Below the pieces are notes generated by a model. That model saw only the letters and a program-made list of their open reading frames with translations. It was not told the origin of the DNA and searched no databases. From SSC3 sp963769585 (GTDB lineage: Bacteria; Actinomycetota; Actinomycetes; Propionibacteriales; Nocardioidaceae), in contig CAVYMJ010000006.1 in assembly GCA_963769585.1 (NCBI GenBank), forward strand, positions 744,001 to 808,000: a stretch of DNA of 64,000 nt, in the 5' to 3' direction. A program made the translations under genes and the position numbers. Positions 45,327-53,768 of the stretch are shown here, one piece after another (position 1 is the stretch's first letter; each line of letters opens with the position of its first letter).

Positions 45327-46129
45327 CCTGCGGGTGCGGTGACGACGACGGCGTACGAGTGACGATGGTGGGAGAAGTGCATCCTCGCCACCATCGGCAC
45401 CCGCACGAGCACCATCACCCGCACGAGCACAACCACGAGCACGAGACGCTCGTCCTCGAGGAGAACCTGCTGGCCAAGAACGACCACCTGGCCGATCATG
45501 TACGCGCGTTCCTGGCCGTACGCGGGGTCACAGCGCTGAACCTGATGAGCTCGCCTGGCTCGGGCAAGACCTCGCTTCTGGAGCGGACCATCGCCCAGCT
45601 CGGCTCCGAGGTAGGGGTTTGCGTGATCGAGGGCGACCAGGAGACCGTCTTCGATGCCGAGCGCATCGCCCGGGCCGGGGCCCGCGCGGTGCAGGTGAAC
45701 ACCGGCGCCGGCTGCCATCTCGATGCCGGCATGGTGCAGCAGGCCCTGGACACGCTCGACCCGGACGAGGGGTCCCTGCTCTTCGTGGAGAACGTGGGCA
45801 ACCTCGTCTGCCCGGCGCTCTTCGACGTCGGGGAGCGCGCCAAGGTCGTGGTCATCTCGGTGACCGAGGGCGACGACAAGCCCCTGAAGTACCCGCACAT
45901 GTTCTCGGCCGCAGACCTGGTGATCGTGAACAAGACCGATCTGCTGCCCCACGTCGAGTTCGACCTCGACAGGCTGCGTGAACAGGCTCGCAGCCTCAAC
46001 CCCGGCGTCGCCGTACTGCCCCTGTCGGTTCGCACCGGCGAGGGCTGTGACGCCTGGTACGCCTGGCTCGAGCACCTCAGGTCCAACGATCGCCAAGGAG
46101 CAACGCATGGAGCAGTTGTCGGTTCGTGA
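45317..46129 (+). CDS. hypB: hydrogenase nickel-incorporation GTPase HypB
   Basis: 270 aa. N-terminal CLTCGCG is the high-affinity nickel motif; a His-rich stretch (about 24-43) may store nickel. G-domain motifs SSPGSGKTSLLE and VNKTD are present, and the GTPase metal-site cysteine/histidine lie in GAGCHLDA and GNLVCPA. It overlaps the next gene by 23 nt. Confidence 0.95.
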   Translation: MCLTCGCGDDDGVRVTMVGEVHPRHHRHPHEHHHPHEHNHEHETLVLEENLLAKNDHLADHVRAFLAVRGVTALNLMSSPGSGKTSLLERTIAQLGSEVGVCVIEGDQETVFDAERIARAGARAVQVNTGAGCHLDAGMVQQALDTLDPDEGSLLFVENVGNLVCPALFDVGERAKVVVISVTEGDDKPLKYPHMFSAADLVIVNKTDLLPHVEFDLDRLREQARSLNPGVAVLPLSVRTGEGCDAWYAWLEHLRSNDRQGATHGAVVGS

Positions 46130-46961
46130 CGCCAGTGAGCGCATCGACGCGCTGCTGAGCGAGCTCGGCGCAAGCGCCGTCCCAGCAGTGATGGAGCGCA
46201 TCGAAGAACTGCTCCAGTGCGTGATGGGGCTGTACGGTGCCGGCCTGACCAGGGTGCTGGAGACCGTTGGCGACGACCTGGTCCGCACCCTCGCGGACGA
46301 CGAGGTGGTGGGCAGCCTCCTGGTGCTCAACGACCTCCACCCCGACGACGTCGACACGCGCGTACAGCGCGCGCTCGAGGGTGTCCGGCCGTACCTTGGC
46401 TCGCACGCGGGCGGCGTCTCGCTGTCCGGAGTGGACGAAAACGGCATCGTTCACCTTCAGCTCGAAGGCAGCTGCGACGGCTGTCCGTCCTCGGCGCTGA
46501 CGGTGAAGAGCGCCATCGAGGACGCCATCTTGATGGCCGCACCGGACGTGGTCGCCGTGGAGGCGCAGGGCATGGTCGAGAGCGCCCCGTCCCTTCTCCA
46601 GATCCAGCCCTACCGAGCAACGCCGGGCCGCGACCCCGAGCCCTCCACCAGCTGGGAGCATCTGGACCTCGACGTCCCTCCGCGGACGATGAGCCGCATC
46701 GAGCTCGGCTCCGATGCCATCGTGGTCGCCAACCTGGACGGGACGCTGGTCGCGTACGCCGACCGCTGCCCGGGCTGCTTCTCCGCTCTGAGCAACGGGA
46801 CCCTCGCCGGCGACGTGCTGACCTGCCCGTCCGGCCACGGGTACGACGTACGGCTGGCCGGGCGAGCCCTGGTCGAGGACGGAACCCATCTGGTGCCGCT
46901 GCCCCTGCTTCCCGAGCGAGGAGCCTGGAAGGTCTCCCTGCCACGCGAGGTGACGGCGTGA
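46107..46961 (+). CDS. NifU-domain / Rieske-like fusion protein
   Basis: 284 aa from the ATG at 46107 with AAGGAG upstream. Residues about 90-155 are a NifU C-terminal domain (SCDGCPSSALTVKSAIEDAI), an Fe-S scaffold or carrier. Residues about 185-275 have Rieske-like order, with RCPGCFSAL then LTCPSGHGYDV: the first pair is CxxC instead of CxH, while the second keeps CxxH. Such fusions accompany group 1h and related hydrogenases and may deliver clusters or carry electrons to the respiratory chain (inference). Confidence 0.8.
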   Translation: MEQLSVRDASERIDALLSELGASAVPAVMERIEELLQCVMGLYGAGLTRVLETVGDDLVRTLADDEVVGSLLVLNDLHPDDVDTRVQRALEGVRPYLGSHAGGVSLSGVDENGIVHLQLEGSCDGCPSSALTVKSAIEDAILMAAPDVVAVEAQGMVESAPSLLQIQPYRATPGRDPEPSTSWEHLDLDVPPRTMSRIELGSDAIVVANLDGTLVAYADRCPGCFSALSNGTLAGDVLTCPSGHGYDVRLAGRALVEDGTHLVPLPLLPERGAWKVSLPREVTA

Positions 46962-47593
46962 GCGGGCTGGGGTCCCTCAAGCGGATCGCGGCTCCCAAGC
47001 CGCCGCCGCCCGCCGTCGAGGAACGCTGCGAGTTCTGCGCCACCGGGATCGGTGAGCGGCACGGCCATATCGCCGACATCAACGACCACCGGCTGCTCTG
47101 CGTCTGTCGCCCGTGCTACCTGCTCTTCGCCCCGCAGGGGGCGGGGGGTGGGCGCTACCGGGGCGTGGGCGAGGAGGTGCGCCGGGTCGAGGACCTCACC
47201 ATCGGTGAGGCTCAGTGGGACGCGCTGCGCATCCCGGTCGACCTCGCCTTCTTCTTCCGCCAGACCGGCGCCGAACAGTTGCTCGCGTTCTACCCCGGTC
47301 CCGGTGGGGCAACCGAGTCGCTGCTCGACCTTGCCGCCTGGGACGGTCTGGTCGCTGACAACCCGGTGATCGACACCGTCGAAGCGGACGTCGAGGCCGT
47401 GCTCCTCCGTCGGAACTCTGGCACGTTCTCCTGCTACCTGGTGCCGATCGACCTGTGCTACGAGCTGGTCGGCGTCGTACGCCTCTCCTGGACCGGTCTG
47501 GGCGGCGGCCCGGAGGTCTGGCAGGCGATCGAGGAGTTCTTCTCGGCGCTCGACGAGCGGGGGACTCCCGTACCGCGAGCTGGTGCGGCATGA
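46958..47593 (+). CDS. DUF5947-type hydrogenase-associated protein
   Basis: 211 aa from the GTG at 46958 (GTGA overlap). An N-terminal zinc-like knuckle CEFC...CVCRPC at about 24-52 precedes an alpha/beta body (VPIDLCYELVGVVRLSWTG). I believe it matches the DUF5947 family, found beside actinobacterial hydrogenases, but have no function to give. Tight coupling on both sides argues for a dedicated role in assembly or electron transfer. Confidence 0.72.
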   Translation: MSGLGSLKRIAAPKPPPPAVEERCEFCATGIGERHGHIADINDHRLLCVCRPCYLLFAPQGAGGGRYRGVGEEVRRVEDLTIGEAQWDALRIPVDLAFFFRQTGAEQLLAFYPGPGGATESLLDLAAWDGLVADNPVIDTVEADVEAVLLRRNSGTFSCYLVPIDLCYELVGVVRLSWTGLGGGPEVWQAIEEFFSALDERGTPVPRAGAA

Positions 47594-48249
47594 CCGAGGC
47601 GGTGGGGGCGGCCGGCATGGTGGACATCGACTTCACCTGCGACCAGATCGTCGCGGACCGCTACGCCGCTGGTCCGACTGTGGTCTTCAAGATGCGCGCG
47701 CTCGAGACGTCGGGTGCCCGGGTGCACGCCCTGGCCGTGCGCTGCCAGGTTCGGATCGAGCCGCTACGCCGCCACTACCTCGACAGCGAGGCCGAGAAGG
47801 TAGTCGACCTGTTCGGCGACCGGGTGCGCTGGGGACAGACCATGCAGCCGATGCAGCTCGGCTTCCTCTCCCAGGTCCTGCCCGGCTTCACCGGGGAGTG
47901 CTCGTTCGAGCTGGCCCTGCCGATCAGCTACGACGTCGAGGTGGCCGCGCACAAGTACCTCGCCGCTCTGGAGACCGGGGAGGTGCCGCTGCTGCTGCTC
48001 TTCAGCGGGCAGGTCTTCACCGGGTCCGTCGGCTCGATCGCCGTGCAGCCCGTCCCCTGGCACAAGGAGGCGCTGGGCAAGCTCCCGGTGGCGGTCTGGC
48101 GCGAGGCGATGGACGCCCACTTCCCGAACCAGGCCTGGCTGAGGCTGTCGCGCAGCACCTACGACCGGCTCTCGGTCTATCGCGGCAAGCACGGCCTGGT
48201 CGGCTGGGACGACGTCCTGGACCGGCTCCTGGGTGGGGCCGACGAATGA
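47590..48249 (+). CDS. DUF6084-type hydrogenase-associated protein
   Basis: 219 aa from the ATG at 47590 (ATGA overlap). Mostly beta-strand (VRCQVRIEPLRRHYLD, CSFELALPISYDVEV, LLLLFSGQVF), no cysteine motif, no membrane segment. I recall the name DUF6084 for such proteins in group 1h operons; function unknown. Confidence 0.7.
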   Translation: MTEAVGAAGMVDIDFTCDQIVADRYAAGPTVVFKMRALETSGARVHALAVRCQVRIEPLRRHYLDSEAEKVVDLFGDRVRWGQTMQPMQLGFLSQVLPGFTGECSFELALPISYDVEVAAHKYLAALETGEVPLLLLFSGQVFTGSVGSIAVQPVPWHKEALGKLPVAVWREAMDAHFPNQAWLRLSRSTYDRLSVYRGKHGLVGWDDVLDRLLGGADE

Positions 48250-49583
48250 ACCCGCTCGAGTCGGCACGGGCCGTCGCCGACGCCGTCCTCTACGAGGGGT
48301 ACGTCCTCTACCCCTACCGTGCGAGTTCGGCGAAGAACCAGGTGCGCTGGCAGTGGGGCGTGCTGATGCCCCCTGATGCGGTGGAGGTCGACCCTTCCGA
48401 GGCCTCGTCCAACCGCACCGACGTGGTGCTCGACGGCTCCGGCGCCACGCTTCGGGCGACCGTGCGCTTCCTCCAGGTCCAGCAGCGGTATGTAGAGGAC
48501 GCGACTGGTTCCCGGGTAGCGCGGCTGGAGGCCGGCGAGGCCAGCTACGTCCCCTGGGACGAGGCTCGTGAGCAGGAGCTGGAGTTCGACGTACCTCTCG
48601 ACTCGGGCCTGGACACCACCTTCGACGTCCCCGGAGGGACCACCACCGAGGATCTCCCCGGCGGAGTCGGCCGACTGGTCCGGATCTGCGCGCCGCTGCG
48701 CGTGCGCGTCGTCGCGGCGGTGGACCAGCCGATCTCGCCGTACCCCGTCTCGCTGGTCTCGCTGCGAGTCGAAAACCTCACCCCGCCCTCCAGCCAGCCA
48801 GCAGCCGGCCGGCCGGCCTGGCTGCGCCGGGCTCTGGTGGCGTGCCACGTCCTGCTCGAGGCCCAGAACGCCGCCTTCGTCTCCCAGCTCGACCCACCGC
48901 AGTGGGCCAAGGGCTTCGTCGGAGCCTGTGTCAACGAGGGCATCTTTCCGGTGCTGGCCGGCCCGCCCGAGCAGGCGGCCATCGTGCTCAGCTCGCCGAT
49001 CATCCTCTACGACCACCCTCAGCTGGCGCCGCAGAGCGAGTCCTCGTTCTTCGACTCCCTCGAGATCGACGAGCTGCTCAGTCTGCGGACCATGACGCTC
49101 TCCGACGAGGAGAAACGCGAGGTGCGCGGCACCGACCCCCGCGTCGCCTCGCTCCTGGACGAGGTTGACGCGATGCCGGCCGAGCTCTGGGAGCGGCTGC
49201 ACGGCACCGTGCGCTACCTCGACTCTATGACCGCACTGGCGCCACCCCCGGAGCCGTCGGCGCCGCTCGACGTTCCCTGGTGGGACCCGGGCGCGGATGG
49301 CTCCGTGGACCCCGAGACCGATGCGATTCGCATCAACGACGTCGACGTCCGGCGAGGTACCAGGGTGGTGCTCCGCCCCGGTGTACGCCGGGCTGATGCC
49401 TACGACCTGTTCCTAGCCGGACGTACGGCGACGGTTGCTGCGGTGCTCCACGACGTGGACGGCAAGGAGCACCTTGCCGTGACCGTGGACGAGGACCCGG
49501 GCGCGGACCTGAAGTCGGCGCACGGTCGGTACCTCTACTTCGCCCCCGACGAGGTCGAGCCGCTGGCGGAGCTCAGCAGATGA
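48246..49583 (+). CDS. conserved hydrogenase-operon protein of unknown function
   Basis: 445 aa from the ATG at 48246 (ATGA overlap with the previous gene). No signal peptide or membrane helix. An N-terminal all-beta part (VLYPYRASSAKNQVRWQWGVL) is followed by a helical middle and a C-terminal SH3-like strand region (IRINDVDVRRGTRVVLRPG, LAVTVDEDPG). A short C-terminal stretch after VLRPGVR reads like a small barrel found in some hydrogenase accessory proteins. I cannot assign a function; its place between DUF6084 and the protease suggests a role in maturation or complex assembly. Confidence 0.72.
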   Translation: MNPLESARAVADAVLYEGYVLYPYRASSAKNQVRWQWGVLMPPDAVEVDPSEASSNRTDVVLDGSGATLRATVRFLQVQQRYVEDATGSRVARLEAGEASYVPWDEAREQELEFDVPLDSGLDTTFDVPGGTTTEDLPGGVGRLVRICAPLRVRVVAAVDQPISPYPVSLVSLRVENLTPPSSQPAAGRPAWLRRALVACHVLLEAQNAAFVSQLDPPQWAKGFVGACVNEGIFPVLAGPPEQAAIVLSSPIILYDHPQLAPQSESSFFDSLEIDELLSLRTMTLSDEEKREVRGTDPRVASLLDEVDAMPAELWERLHGTVRYLDSMTALAPPPEPSAPLDVPWWDPGADGSVDPETDAIRINDVDVRRGTRVVLRPGVRRADAYDLFLAGRTATVAAVLHDVDGKEHLAVTVDEDPGADLKSAHGRYLYFAPDEVEPLAELSR

Positions 49584-50089
49584 GCCGGGTTCTGGTGGCA
49601 TGCGTGGGCAACATCTTCCTCTCCGACGACGGGTTCGGGACCGAGGTGGCGGCGGCCCTGCAGCAGCGGTCGCTGCCGGACGAGGTTCGCGTGGTGGACT
49701 TCGGCATCCGGTCGGTGCACCTGGTCTACGAGCTGCTCAACCGCTACGACGTCCTGGTGCTGGTCGACACGGTGGCACAGCAGGAGGGACCCCCCGGAAC
49801 GGTCTACCTGATCGAGCCTGACTTGCCGGTACGCGAGGTGGGGTCCGACCCGCTTCCCGAGGTGATGCTCGACGCGCACGACCTGTCGCCTGGTGGCGTG
49901 ATGGTGCTGATCCCGACGCTGGGCGGCTCAGTCGACCGCATCCTGGTGGTCGGCTGCCAGCCGGCGTCGCTCGAGGACGGCATCGGACTCAGCGATCCGG
50001 TCCGGGCCGCGGTGGAACCCGCCGCTCAGCTGGTCGCCGAGGTGGTGGAGCGTGAGCTCAGGGCGCTCGAGACCCGCGCCGTACGATGA
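49580..50089 (+). CDS. hydrogenase maturation protease
   Basis: 169 aa, HyaD/HybD/HycI family. VACVGNIFLSDDGFG carries the first nickel-sensing acidic residue, VLVLVDTVAQ the Asp, and MLDAHDLSP the His. It removes the 22-residue tail of HhyL once Ni is inserted. ATG 49580 overlaps the previous stop. Confidence 0.92.
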   Translation: MSRVLVACVGNIFLSDDGFGTEVAAALQQRSLPDEVRVVDFGIRSVHLVYELLNRYDVLVLVDTVAQQEGPPGTVYLIEPDLPVREVGSDPLPEVMLDAHDLSPGGVMVLIPTLGGSVDRILVVGCQPASLEDGIGLSDPVRAAVEPAAQLVAEVVERELRALETRAVR

Positions 50090-50139
50090 GAAGGATTCCG
50101 GACTACGCCCTGCTAGACGTCATAGAGGAGGTGGACTGA
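50086..50139 (+). CDS. possible 17-codon coupling ORF
   Basis: MRRIPDYALLDVIEEVD starts at an ATGA overlap with the protease stop and ends at TGA immediately before the next start. It contains the GAGGAGGT ribosome-binding site of the microprotein gene. It may only carry ribosomes across the gap; low confidence as a product. Confidence 0.2.
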   Translation: MRRIPDYALLDVIEEVD

Positions 50140-50142
50140 GTG

Positions 50143-50241
50143 ATGAAGTTGATCCTTGCCCTGATCGTCGCGGCCGCTGCCGCCGGCGCCGTCGTGACCC
50201 TCCCGGACATCAAGCGCTACATGAAGATGCGCCAGATGTAG
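50143..50241 (+). CDS. DUF6893-type 32-aa membrane microprotein
   Basis: MKLILALIVAAAAAGAVVTL followed by PDIKRYMKMRQM: one membrane helix and a short basic tail. GAGGAGGT lies ahead. The shape matches the tiny DUF6893 proteins that I recall being annotated in actinobacterial genomes near hydrogenases. It is the last gene of the hydrogenase operon and could anchor or stabilise the soluble hydrogenase at the membrane (inference). A GTG at 50140 is an alternative start. Confidence 0.65.
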   Translation: MKLILALIVAAAAAGAVVTLPDIKRYMKMRQM

Positions 50242-50264
50242 TCCCGGATCCTGTTCGGGCCGTG

Positions 50265-50642
50265 CTAGCTCAGTGGTCCCAGGATGTGCGGGCCACTGGC
50301 CTGCTGGGGCGCGGAGCGCATAGGCCGGCGACCCGGCCAGTGCTCGAAGTCGGGCTCCCAGCTCGTCGGATCGTCGTTGAGCCCGACCAGGTAGGTCAGC
50401 GAACAGTCGAGGGCACGGGCCAGCTCGGGAAGTTTGCAGACGTCGAGGCCGGCGCCGTGCTCGAGGCTGGACAGTGCCTTGTTCGTGGTCGCGACACCGA
50501 TCCGACGCAGCCGTGCCACCACCTCTTTCTGGGTCAGCCCCAGCTCTCGCCGCCGAATCCGGAGCCGCTCGCTGATGAGCAGGTGGCGGTGCGCACCCAG
50601 CTCGTCGTACGACGTGGGCCGGCTGACCGGCTCGATGCTCAT
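50265..50642 (-). CDS. XRE-family helix-turn-helix regulator
   Basis: 125 aa. HTH at about 28-85: ERLRIRRRELGLTQKEVVARLRRIGVATTNKALSSLEHGAGLDVCKLPELARALDCSLTYLVGL. The short C-terminal tail is disordered. It is the last gene of the hypC-side group and faces the hydrogenase operon; its start overlaps the preceding gene as ATGA. Likely a regulator of the hydrogenase locus (inference). Confidence 0.85.
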   Translation of the reverse strand: MSIEPVSRPTSYDELGAHRHLLISERLRIRRRELGLTQKEVVARLRRIGVATTNKALSSLEHGAGLDVCKLPELARALDCSLTYLVGLNDDPTSWEPDFEHWPGRRPMRSAPQQASGPHILGPLS

Positions 50643-50911
50643 GTGCTTGCTCCTGTCATGTCGGCGAGCGCGTGCACGGTGTACCGGGAGAAGTTGAAGA
50701 CGGGCGCCACGGCGAGCAGCCGCTCGAACTCCTCGTGGGACTCGACGTCGTAGATCCAGGCGCCGCCGTGGGCGCCGACGATGTGGTACCTCAGCAACAC
50801 CTTGCCCTCCCGCTCCAGGCGGCCGCCGTACTCGGGCATGCGGGCGATGGCTCGCACCATCGCGTCGGACAACAGGGTCTGCTCAAGGTTCCACAGCACC
50901 AGGAACTTCAT
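50639..50911 (-). CDS. muconolactone delta-isomerase-like small protein
   Basis: 90 aa. KFLVLWNLEQTLLSDAMVRAIARMPEYGGRLEREGKVLLRYHIVGAHGGAWIYDVESHEEFERLLAVAP fits the MIase ferredoxin-like fold (dimeric alpha-beta barrel). No aromatic-degradation gene is nearby, so the catalytic role is doubtful; it may be a sensor or accessory of the hydrogenase locus. ATGA overlap couples it to the XRE gene. Confidence 0.75.
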   Translation of the reverse strand: MKFLVLWNLEQTLLSDAMVRAIARMPEYGGRLEREGKVLLRYHIVGAHGGAWIYDVESHEEFERLLAVAPVFNFSRYTVHALADMTGAST

Positions 50912-50959
50912 CTCACCCCCCGCACAGGGGTAGTCGAGCGGGCTCCGAGCTGCGTCATC

Positions 50960-51289
50960 TCACTCTCCCGAGAGTCGGCCTACGTGGACGGGGTCGGCTA
51001 AGTCCGGCGCGGGCGGGCCTTCATCCTCGGCCTCGACTCCCCACTGGTCGCCCAAGTCTTCATCGAGTTCGCCCATCTGGCGGAAGAGCTCCATCGTCTC
51101 CAGGGCGGTCTGCTGGTCCACCCGCTGGAGCGCATATCCCACGTGGACGATCGTGTACTCGCCGACCCGGAGATCAGGGACGTAGTCCAAGCAGACATCC
51201 TTGGTGACCCCGCCGAAGTCGACCTCGGCGATTCGCGAGCCGTCTCGCTCGGTGATGGCGAGGACCTGGCCCGGCACGGCTAGGCACAT
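50960..51289 (-). CDS. hypC: hydrogenase assembly chaperone HypC
   Basis: 109 aa, beginning MCLAVPGQVL with the essential Cys2, then VDFGGVTKDVCLDYVPDLRVGEYTIVHVGYALQ. HypC carries the Fe(CN)2CO intermediate to the large subunit with HypD, which is not in the window. A strong GGAGGAGGAG ribosome-binding site precedes the ATG. It starts a three-gene minus-strand group with the MIase-like and XRE genes. The acidic tail (80-109) is longer than usual. Confidence 0.95.
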   Translation of the reverse strand: MCLAVPGQVLAITERDGSRIAEVDFGGVTKDVCLDYVPDLRVGEYTIVHVGYALQRVDQQTALETMELFRQMGELDEDLGDQWGVEAEDEGPPAPDLADPVHVGRLSGE

Positions 51290-51665
51290 GGTTGCTCCTC
51301 CTCCGGCGGGCGCTGCCGCCCCGGAACGGCTGGTGCTCCTGGGGGAGGGGTGGCCCGCCTCCGGTGCATGGCAGCCTCGCCCGCGCCCCCGACGACGCCG
51401 CGTCGGCAGCGCAATGGCGCTGGTCTCGCTGGTGCTGTGCTCGATCCCACGTCAGGCATGTGACCCACTTCAGCGCGGCGTACCGGCGGAGGGTCCGGAC
51501 TCGGTCACGGCGTCCGGGCCGACGCAGGGTTGCTGCGCGGTCGGCGTGTATCTGTAGCTGCGTACTTCTCGCAATCTACGACTCCGGGACCCAGGACGCC
51601 AGGGATCGTGTGGCCCGATTGCTCCTGGGTGCGAAAGTGTCGGCCGGGCGCGGCAGGATGGGCCC
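51290..51665. other. 376-bp divergent intergenic region between hypC and ligA
   Basis: It carries the hypC Shine-Dalgarno at its left end and must hold both promoters. A 62-codon minus-strand frame (51280-51468) enters hypC and looks non-coding. I see no terminator, RNA gene or strong palindrome. This is the right edge of the block that interrupts the MetE-like/ligA pair. Confidence 0.5.
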
Positions 51666-53768
51666 ATGACCGACGTACCTGCCGCCCCCCAGAAGGAGCG
51701 TGACGAACACCAGCAGATCGCCGAGAAGATCGAGGAAGCCCGCTGGCTGTACTTCGTCCAGGACAACCCGACGCTCTCCGATGCCGAGTACGACCAGCTG
51801 ATGCGACGGCTTGAGGCGCTCGAGGAGCGTTGGTCCGACCTACGGACCCCGGACTCGCCGACCCAGAGCGTGGGCGGCTCGATCTCCACGGAGTTCACAG
51901 CCGTCGACCACCTCGAGCGGATGATGAGCCTGGACAACGCCTTCTCCCACGAGGAAATCGACGCCTGGGCCGCCCGCATCGCCCGCGACGGCGTGGAGGC
52001 CGAGTTCCTGTGCGAGCTGAAGGTCGACGGGCTCGCGATCAACCTGCTCTACGAGCAGGGCCGGCTGGTCCGGGCGACCACGCGGGGTGATGGACGGACC
52101 GGCGAGGACGTCACGCCCAACGTTCGGACGATCAGCAACATCCCTCATCGGCTCACGAGTTCCGACGACTTCCCGGTCCCATCGAGGGTCGAGGTCCGGG
52201 GCGAGATCTTCCTGTCCGTCACTGCGTTCGAGAGGTTGAACCAGTCCCTGCTCGACGCGGGCAAGCCGCCGTTCGCGAACCCGCGCAACTCGGCGGCGGG
52301 GTCGCTGCGTCAGAAGGACCCTCGGGTGACGGCTACCAGGGACCTAGCCATGGTCTGTCACGGGATCGGCTTCCGGGAGGGCTTCGAGGTGGACCGCCAG
52401 TCGACGGCCTACGAAGCCCTGGACGCCTGGGGTCTCCCGGTCAGCGGCCGGGTCAAGGTGGTCTCGGACCTTGCTCAGGTCAAGGAGTACATCGACTACT
52501 TCGGAGAGCACCGGCACGACGTCTCCGAGCACGAGATCGACGGCGTCGTGGTCAAGGTGGACCAGGTCTCGCTCCAGCGCAGGCTGGGATCGACCTCGCG
52601 GGCCCCTCGCTGGGCGATCGCCTTCAAGTACCCGCCCGAGCAGGTGAACACCAAGCTCCTGGAGATCCTGGTCAACACCGGCCGCACCGGTCGCGTGACG
52701 CCCTTCGGCCGGATGGAGCCCACGCTCGTGGCTGGCTCGACGGTGGAGATGGCCACCCTGCACAACGCCCGCGAGGTCAAGCGCAAGGACGTCCGCCCCG
52801 GTGACACCGTCATCCTGCGCAAGGCGGGCGACGTCATCCCCGAGATCCTGGGTCCGGTTCTGGACCTGCGCCCCAAAGGCCTCCCGGAGTGGGAGATGCC
52901 CACCCAGTGCCCGTCCTGTGGCACCGCCCTCGTGCAGCAGAAGGAGGGCGATGCCGACCTGCGCTGTCCGAACCACCGGCACTGCCCGGCGCAGGTGCGC
53001 GAGCGGGTCTTCCACGTGGCGGGACGCGGTGCCTTCGACATCGAAGGGCTCGGCTACGAGGCCGCCGCCGCCCTCCTCGACGCAGAGGTGATCACCAACG
53101 AGGGCGACCTCTTCGACCTGACTGCGGACAAGCTGCTCCGGGCACCGCTCTTCACCCGGGCGCCGAAGAAGGGTGAGGAAGGTGCCCAGCTCTCCGCCAA
53201 CGGGCAGCGCCTCCTGGAGAACCTGGCGGCGGCCAAGGACAGGCCGCTGTGGCGGGCACTGGTGGCGCTCTCGATCCGGCACGTCGGGCCAACGGCGGCC
53301 CGGGCCCTGGCGACCTCTTTCGCCTCCCTGGACGCGATCAGGTCTGCCTCCCTGGAGCAGATCGCCGAGGTCGAAGGCGTCGGCCTGACGATCGCAGAGG
53401 CGGTGCAGGCCTGGTTCGCCGAGGACTGGCATGTCGAGATCGTCGAGAAATGGGCGGCCGCCGGAGTGCGCCTCGCCGACGAGAGGGACGACTCCATGCC
53501 GCGCACCCTGGAAGGACTGTCCGTCGTGGTCACCGGCTCGCTGTCCGGCTTCAGCCGGGACAGCGCCAAGGAGGCCATCGTCGCTCGCGGGGGCAAGGCT
53601 GCGGCGTCGGTCTCCAAGAGCACGGCGTTCGTGGTGGTCGGCGAGGCGGCCGGGTCCAAAGCCGCCAAGGCCGAGGAGTTGAAGGTCCCGATCCTTGACG
53701 AGGCCGGCTTCGAAGTGCTGCTTCAGGAGGGACCCGAGGCGGCTGCGAAGCTAGCTTCCGTCGGTTAG
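51666..53768 (+). CDS. ligA: NAD-dependent DNA ligase
   Basis: 700 aa. Adenylation motif KVDG (CELKVDGLAINLLY), OB-fold (GRTGRVTPFGRMEP), the four zinc cysteines (CPSCG, DLRCPNHRHC), helix-hairpin-helix region and a C-terminal BRCT domain (GLSVVVTGSLSGFSRD). Seals nicks in replication and repair. It converges on the sigma-factor gene with an 18-bp overlap. Confidence 0.97.
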   Translation: MTDVPAAPQKERDEHQQIAEKIEEARWLYFVQDNPTLSDAEYDQLMRRLEALEERWSDLRTPDSPTQSVGGSISTEFTAVDHLERMMSLDNAFSHEEIDAWAARIARDGVEAEFLCELKVDGLAINLLYEQGRLVRATTRGDGRTGEDVTPNVRTISNIPHRLTSSDDFPVPSRVEVRGEIFLSVTAFERLNQSLLDAGKPPFANPRNSAAGSLRQKDPRVTATRDLAMVCHGIGFREGFEVDRQSTAYEALDAWGLPVSGRVKVVSDLAQVKEYIDYFGEHRHDVSEHEIDGVVVKVDQVSLQRRLGSTSRAPRWAIAFKYPPEQVNTKLLEILVNTGRTGRVTPFGRMEPTLVAGSTVEMATLHNAREVKRKDVRPGDTVILRKAGDVIPEILGPVLDLRPKGLPEWEMPTQCPSCGTALVQQKEGDADLRCPNHRHCPAQVRERVFHVAGRGAFDIEGLGYEAAAALLDAEVITNEGDLFDLTADKLLRAPLFTRAPKKGEEGAQLSANGQRLLENLAAAKDRPLWRALVALSIRHVGPTAARALATSFASLDAIRSASLEQIAEVEGVGLTIAEAVQAWFAEDWHVEIVEKWAAAGVRLADERDDSMPRTLEGLSVVVTGSLSGFSRDSAKEAIVARGGKAAASVSKSTAFVVVGEAAGSKAAKAEELKVPILDEAGFEVLLQEGPEAAAKLASVG

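Noticed and set aside
50261..50285. tRNA-like D-arm sequence (TAGCTCAGTGGT)
   Set aside because: No matching second D-stem strand, anticodon arm or T-loop follows, and the bases are the 3' end of the XRE gene.
51280..51468. 62-codon minus-strand frame upstream of hypC
   Set aside because: It ends inside hypC in another frame, is Pro/Arg/Ala-rich and has no ribosome-binding site; typical of GC-rich non-coding DNA.
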